Shown here piece by piece: positions 60,784 through 64,000 of a stretch of DNA of 64,000 nt. Source of the DNA: Stropharia rugosoannulata (lineage: Eukaryota; Basidiomycota; Agaricomycetes; Agaricales; Strophariaceae); contig JANCIK010000003.1 in assembly GCA_028532985.1 (NCBI GenBank), positions 1,064,001-1,128,000 on the forward strand. The letters are read 5' to 3'. The notes beneath the pieces were generated by a model. It was not told where the DNA came from, ran no database searches, and saw only the letters and a program-made list of their open reading frames with translations. The position numbers were made by a program, and so were the translations under genes. Each line of letters starts with the position of its first letter. Position 1 is the first letter of the stretch.

Positions 60784-63700
60784 TAGCTACTTTGCTGGAG
60801 AGTTTACGACTCGGTCAAGCTTTTATGTGGTGTACATGAAACGACGATGCGCGATCCTGACTGGAAAATTAAGGTGAACATGTCCTGTAACGAGCGACAT
60901 TCAACCTGCATCGGAATCGGAACGCAGAGTCATACAGAGACAAAGACTCCAGTGGACCATTGGTTGGAGTGGGATTGCGGCGTCAAACGTGCAAGTAGAA
61001 GAATAAAAAGAAGCCATAAATGTCGATGAAACAGGATGCAAGAGCGGAAGTTATTTGCACTGGTTTCGAAGCTCCTACTGCTGGTCAGTCGCAAACAAAC
61101 GCGGATCGCTTCTGAACACACACTATAATCGCATTTTTTGGTCGAGATTAATTCTTGAGCAGCGCGACGTGGCTTCCGCTATCCTTTCCAACAGCATGAG
61201 GAGAACACGACTTTGATGGCCGTCACTTCTGGGACAGTTCAACAAGAAACCCATTTTTGACTGCCCTCCGGTACAGTCGCGCTTTGTATTTGCAGGCGAG
61301 ATATAACTTGATGTGGCAAAAGAATGCTTGCTAAATCGCGAGGAATCTTCTTTTTTCACTGGATTGAGTTTACATTCGACCTGTGAATGTGACAGCTTGA
61401 CCATTCAGAAAGAAGAAGCTTGATAGAAACCGATATGATGGTTCCTGTGTTTGGCTTTTATTCGTTTCTGAATTTATTCTGAATTTGCTGCGAATCTTAA
61501 GACTGCAACGGCTTCACCACAGAGTATATCTGAGAACTTAAGCGATCAGCTGGACTATATCAAGTAACAGATATACGTAAGATATATAGTACTGACCATT
61601 ACCGGGTTTTGTTGAAGTCATCAAAAATACAGTGATCAGAGCGCCACTCCGGCTACATAATAGTGCCCAAATAACGCGACGTGAATAGTTATTACACCGT
61701 AGGCGACGTAAGGCACGTTGAGAGCTTCTTGTTGTATAAGGGGGGAAAAGTCGACCTAAGGCTGTCCGCGAAAGACCTCCAATAATAAGCATGAGCTCAT
61801 TGATATTGTTGCCTCGGAAAGCGGAATCTCAGGATTAGCTCGTGCCACAGCAAGCCTGGCCCTTGGGAGACCTTCAGAGAAACCCAAACTTGGATCTTCC
61901 ATGTACCTAAAAGAATGCAAGGGAAATGAGTTAAATATCAGTATTGTTCCTATCTTACTGGAGCTGATGCTACACATCAATCGAAGTACTATTTGAACTA
62001 GAATAACTTAATCCAGGCTACGGGTCCTGTCTGTCTCCTCGCGAAGAAAATCCCAGAACTCTTGCAACCACTGCAGTTTTGTATTGTTTCATCAGTCGGA
62101 AACATTGGCTACAATGCCTAAACCTGAGGATTCTGGATGTGAGTATGATGATGACGTGACTGCTGGACATTCTCACCGATTGTGAAAGACCTGACATGAG
62201 AAGATGGAGGATGTTAATACCGACATGTTTACATGAACAAGAGGGTCATTTATTTTGGTTTACTAGTACTTATCGTTCCAAATGTAATCTGTTGCCGGGT
62301 CGTGTGCTATCGAGGACCTTGCAACTGTAGATGTACGACTTTAGTCTGTTATTAACGTGAACTGTATACCTGTATATATAGGTTATTTCTATCTCTGTAG
62401 ATACAGGTAGTAAGCGAACATATATGATCTTTTAAACTTAGAAACGCATATCATTAAGAGCTGAGGAAATGTATATCCAATTATTTACAAGATTTAGAAT
62501 AGAGGACTCGCGTCGAAATTTCAGTAGGCGGCACGCCTAATATGAAATGCGGCTGGAGATGGCAGACGGTATGCGTTAGTTCAGAGTGCTGTCATGTTGG
62601 GTTTGTACTATACTCAACGTGCTAAAGTTCCAATTAGCCCTCAATTGAGTGTAGCGTCCTTTGTCTGATCAAAAATATATGAACTACATATCGCAAACGG
62701 GAGCAAATCGTCAGACGTTTTCCGCATAATAATATGTGAGTACACTAACGTACCCAGTCATGCTCATGTCCGCCAACGGCGTGAAGTCTCGTACATGAGT
62801 AGATGAATCCACATTTAATACTCTTGGCGGTAATGAGTGTCGCAAACGACTGCAAGCAGCGCGGCAGCATGGGGGAAATCATGAAGCATCCCGATCAATC
62901 TGTAGGGTGTGTGTGAGTAGCTTGAGCATCAGAAGCGAGAGGTTCCATGAAGCTGCCTTTTTCGCTGACAATTCATAACGGATAAAGGCTTACACGGTTT
63001 GAACAATAATTCGTCCGTCAGAGATTACAGCATAGGTCAGAGTAATTAATGATGAATGCGCCGCTGTTGAGGAGATGTCGGTCGTGGACTTAGCGGGTTC
63101 TTCGTATTGCACCGCTTTTGAACCGTCAAAATGTTTGGTGATTCACTCCCAAATAACATAGTTGATTAAATGCTTTAAAATAATTAGGAAGTCAGATTTT
63201 CCCGATGATAACCACATACCATCCACATGGCCATGAGAGTGTTTTTTGTAGGCAGGTTCCACCCAGGGAACTCGAACAAATTGATAATCTTAATGGTCCA
63301 TCAAGGCAGACTCATTGCACAGGGGTACAAGGTCCATGGATACGATTAAAAATGGTGTTGGCGTCGGGGTAGATAAGTTTTGTGTATAAACGTTGATGAC
63401 AGGCAAGAGATTGCATCAAAAAAGACATGGGATGCGTGAGGGCGAGCGACCCCTAATGGCAATATTGTAATGATGCCGCCGCCCACGAGTATGATTAGAG
63501 TAGACTAGACTAACGCCAAAGAGGCGTTGCAACCATAGGAGACGATAGGGATGAGAGAGCGCACAAGGCACAGAAAGCTTTCTTGGGGGACGCCGGGGAC
63601 AGGAACAAGCTCAGAAGCAGAAGGGAGCGCAGAGAGAGTACGGAGGGAAACTGCGGCAAGTTGCGGAGGTGGCAAGGGTGCCATCAACAGCTGTACAAGA

Positions 63701-63968
63701 CAACCGGGGTCAATATCACAACATCCCTTCCACCACTCACTCCGCCAGCTTTACCCTTCTCTGCCCGTTGTCGTCGTCGCTCGTGTTTTCGACGACCTCG
63801 CTGTCTGCATTTTGCACAAAGCTAGTCTTACCTGCCTTTCCCACGGTTTCTCAGGCGTCCGGTTTTATACTTGTCGGTAGCTGTTGCTAGCTGGCCATTT
63901 CCACCGCTTGCTCACCTTTTCTTCCCAAGGATTTTCGACAAACCACACTCATCGTTCTTTAGTCCATC
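60784..63968. other. 3.2 kb gene-poor region
   Basis: No gene recognised. At 61759-61990 both strands carry coding-like readings: plus, without ATG, LIDIVASESGISGLARATAS; minus, YMEDPSLGFSEGLPRARLAV. They cannot both be real and neither has a domain. A minus frame near 62020-62135 (MFPTDETIQNCSGCKSSGIF) and a plus start near 62114 (MPKPEDSG then gtgagt) are equally unsupported. A small inverted repeat, tacctgta and tacaggta, lies at 62367-62412. The right end (63700-63968) is rich in pyrimidines and serves as promoter of the next gene. Confidence 0.45.
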
Positions 63969-64000
63969 ATGTCTCAAAATCAAGGCGACATTCAGGAGCG
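63969..64000 (+). CDS. 5' end of an unidentified gene, cut by the window edge
   Basis: Only MSQNQGDIQE can be read. ATG 63969 follows a strongly pyrimidine-rich leader (CT blocks 63740-63960), as seen upstream of many highly expressed basidiomycete genes. The product cannot be identified from 11 codons. Confidence 0.5.
   Translation, partial: MSQNQGDIQE

Overview
The window is nuclear DNA of a filamentous basidiomycete, most probably an agaricomycete (mushroom-type fungus). The signs are dense genes with many short GT-AG introns (about 50-60 nt), short intergenic gaps, a Hog1 MAP kinase with a TGY loop, a PDR-type ABC transporter, a DNMT1-like cytosine methyltransferase with RFTS and BAH domains, a metacaspase, a GH128 glucanase, and very small single-domain dsRNA-binding proteins. 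I recognised no tRNA, rRNA or CRISPR array.

Layout. 0-2.1 kb (-): 5' part of the U5 snRNP GTPase Snu114/EFTUD2, cut by the window edge. 2.4-3.6 kb (+): prefoldin subunit 1, then an unrecognised spliced gene. 3.8-9.8 kb (-): full-length PDR/ABCG transporter with a 2.5 kb gene-poor upstream region. 12.2-17.3 kb: GPI-type GH128 glucanase (+), DPH4-like J/CSL protein (-), GFA-domain protein (+), Ies4-like INO80 subunit (+). 18-24.7 kb (+): large Dopey/DOP1 gene. 25-31.3 kb (-): EF-hand secretory protein and DNMT1-like methyltransferase. 32-35.5 kb: divergent HOG1 (-) and NADH-cytochrome b5 reductase (+). 35.5-38 kb: gene-poor stretch ending in a 943-bp terminal-inverted-repeat element with TA flanks, 117 bp from the metacaspase start codon. 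38-45.6 kb: metacaspase (+), small protein (+), ING-family PHD protein (+), FIP1 (-). 46-56 kb: a translation and mitochondrial block: uL10m (-), BMT5-like rRNA methyltransferase (-), RAMP4/SERP1 microprotein (+), RBBP4/Hat2 WD40 (-), ATP synthase subunit e (-), uL1m (+), Rsm22 (-). 56-58 kb (+): Sad1/USP39. 58.8-60.8 kb (-): two tandem single-dsRBM microproteins. 60.8-63.97 kb: gene-poor. 63.97 kb to the end: 5' end of a new + strand gene.

Most of these are housekeeping genes: splicing (Snu114, Sad1), 3' end formation (Fip1), chromatin (Ies4-like, ING, RBBP4, DNMT1-like), mitochondrial translation and ATP synthase, and stress signalling (Hog1, metacaspase). The least ordinary signals are the TIR element in the metacaspase promoter, the duplicated dsRBM microproteins with matching intron positions, the methyltransferase whose catalytic cysteine codon is split by an intron, and start codons split from or isolated from the coding body by introns (FIP1, RAMP4). 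Gene ends inside spliced genes were worked out by hand, so exon borders may be off by a few bases where noted.
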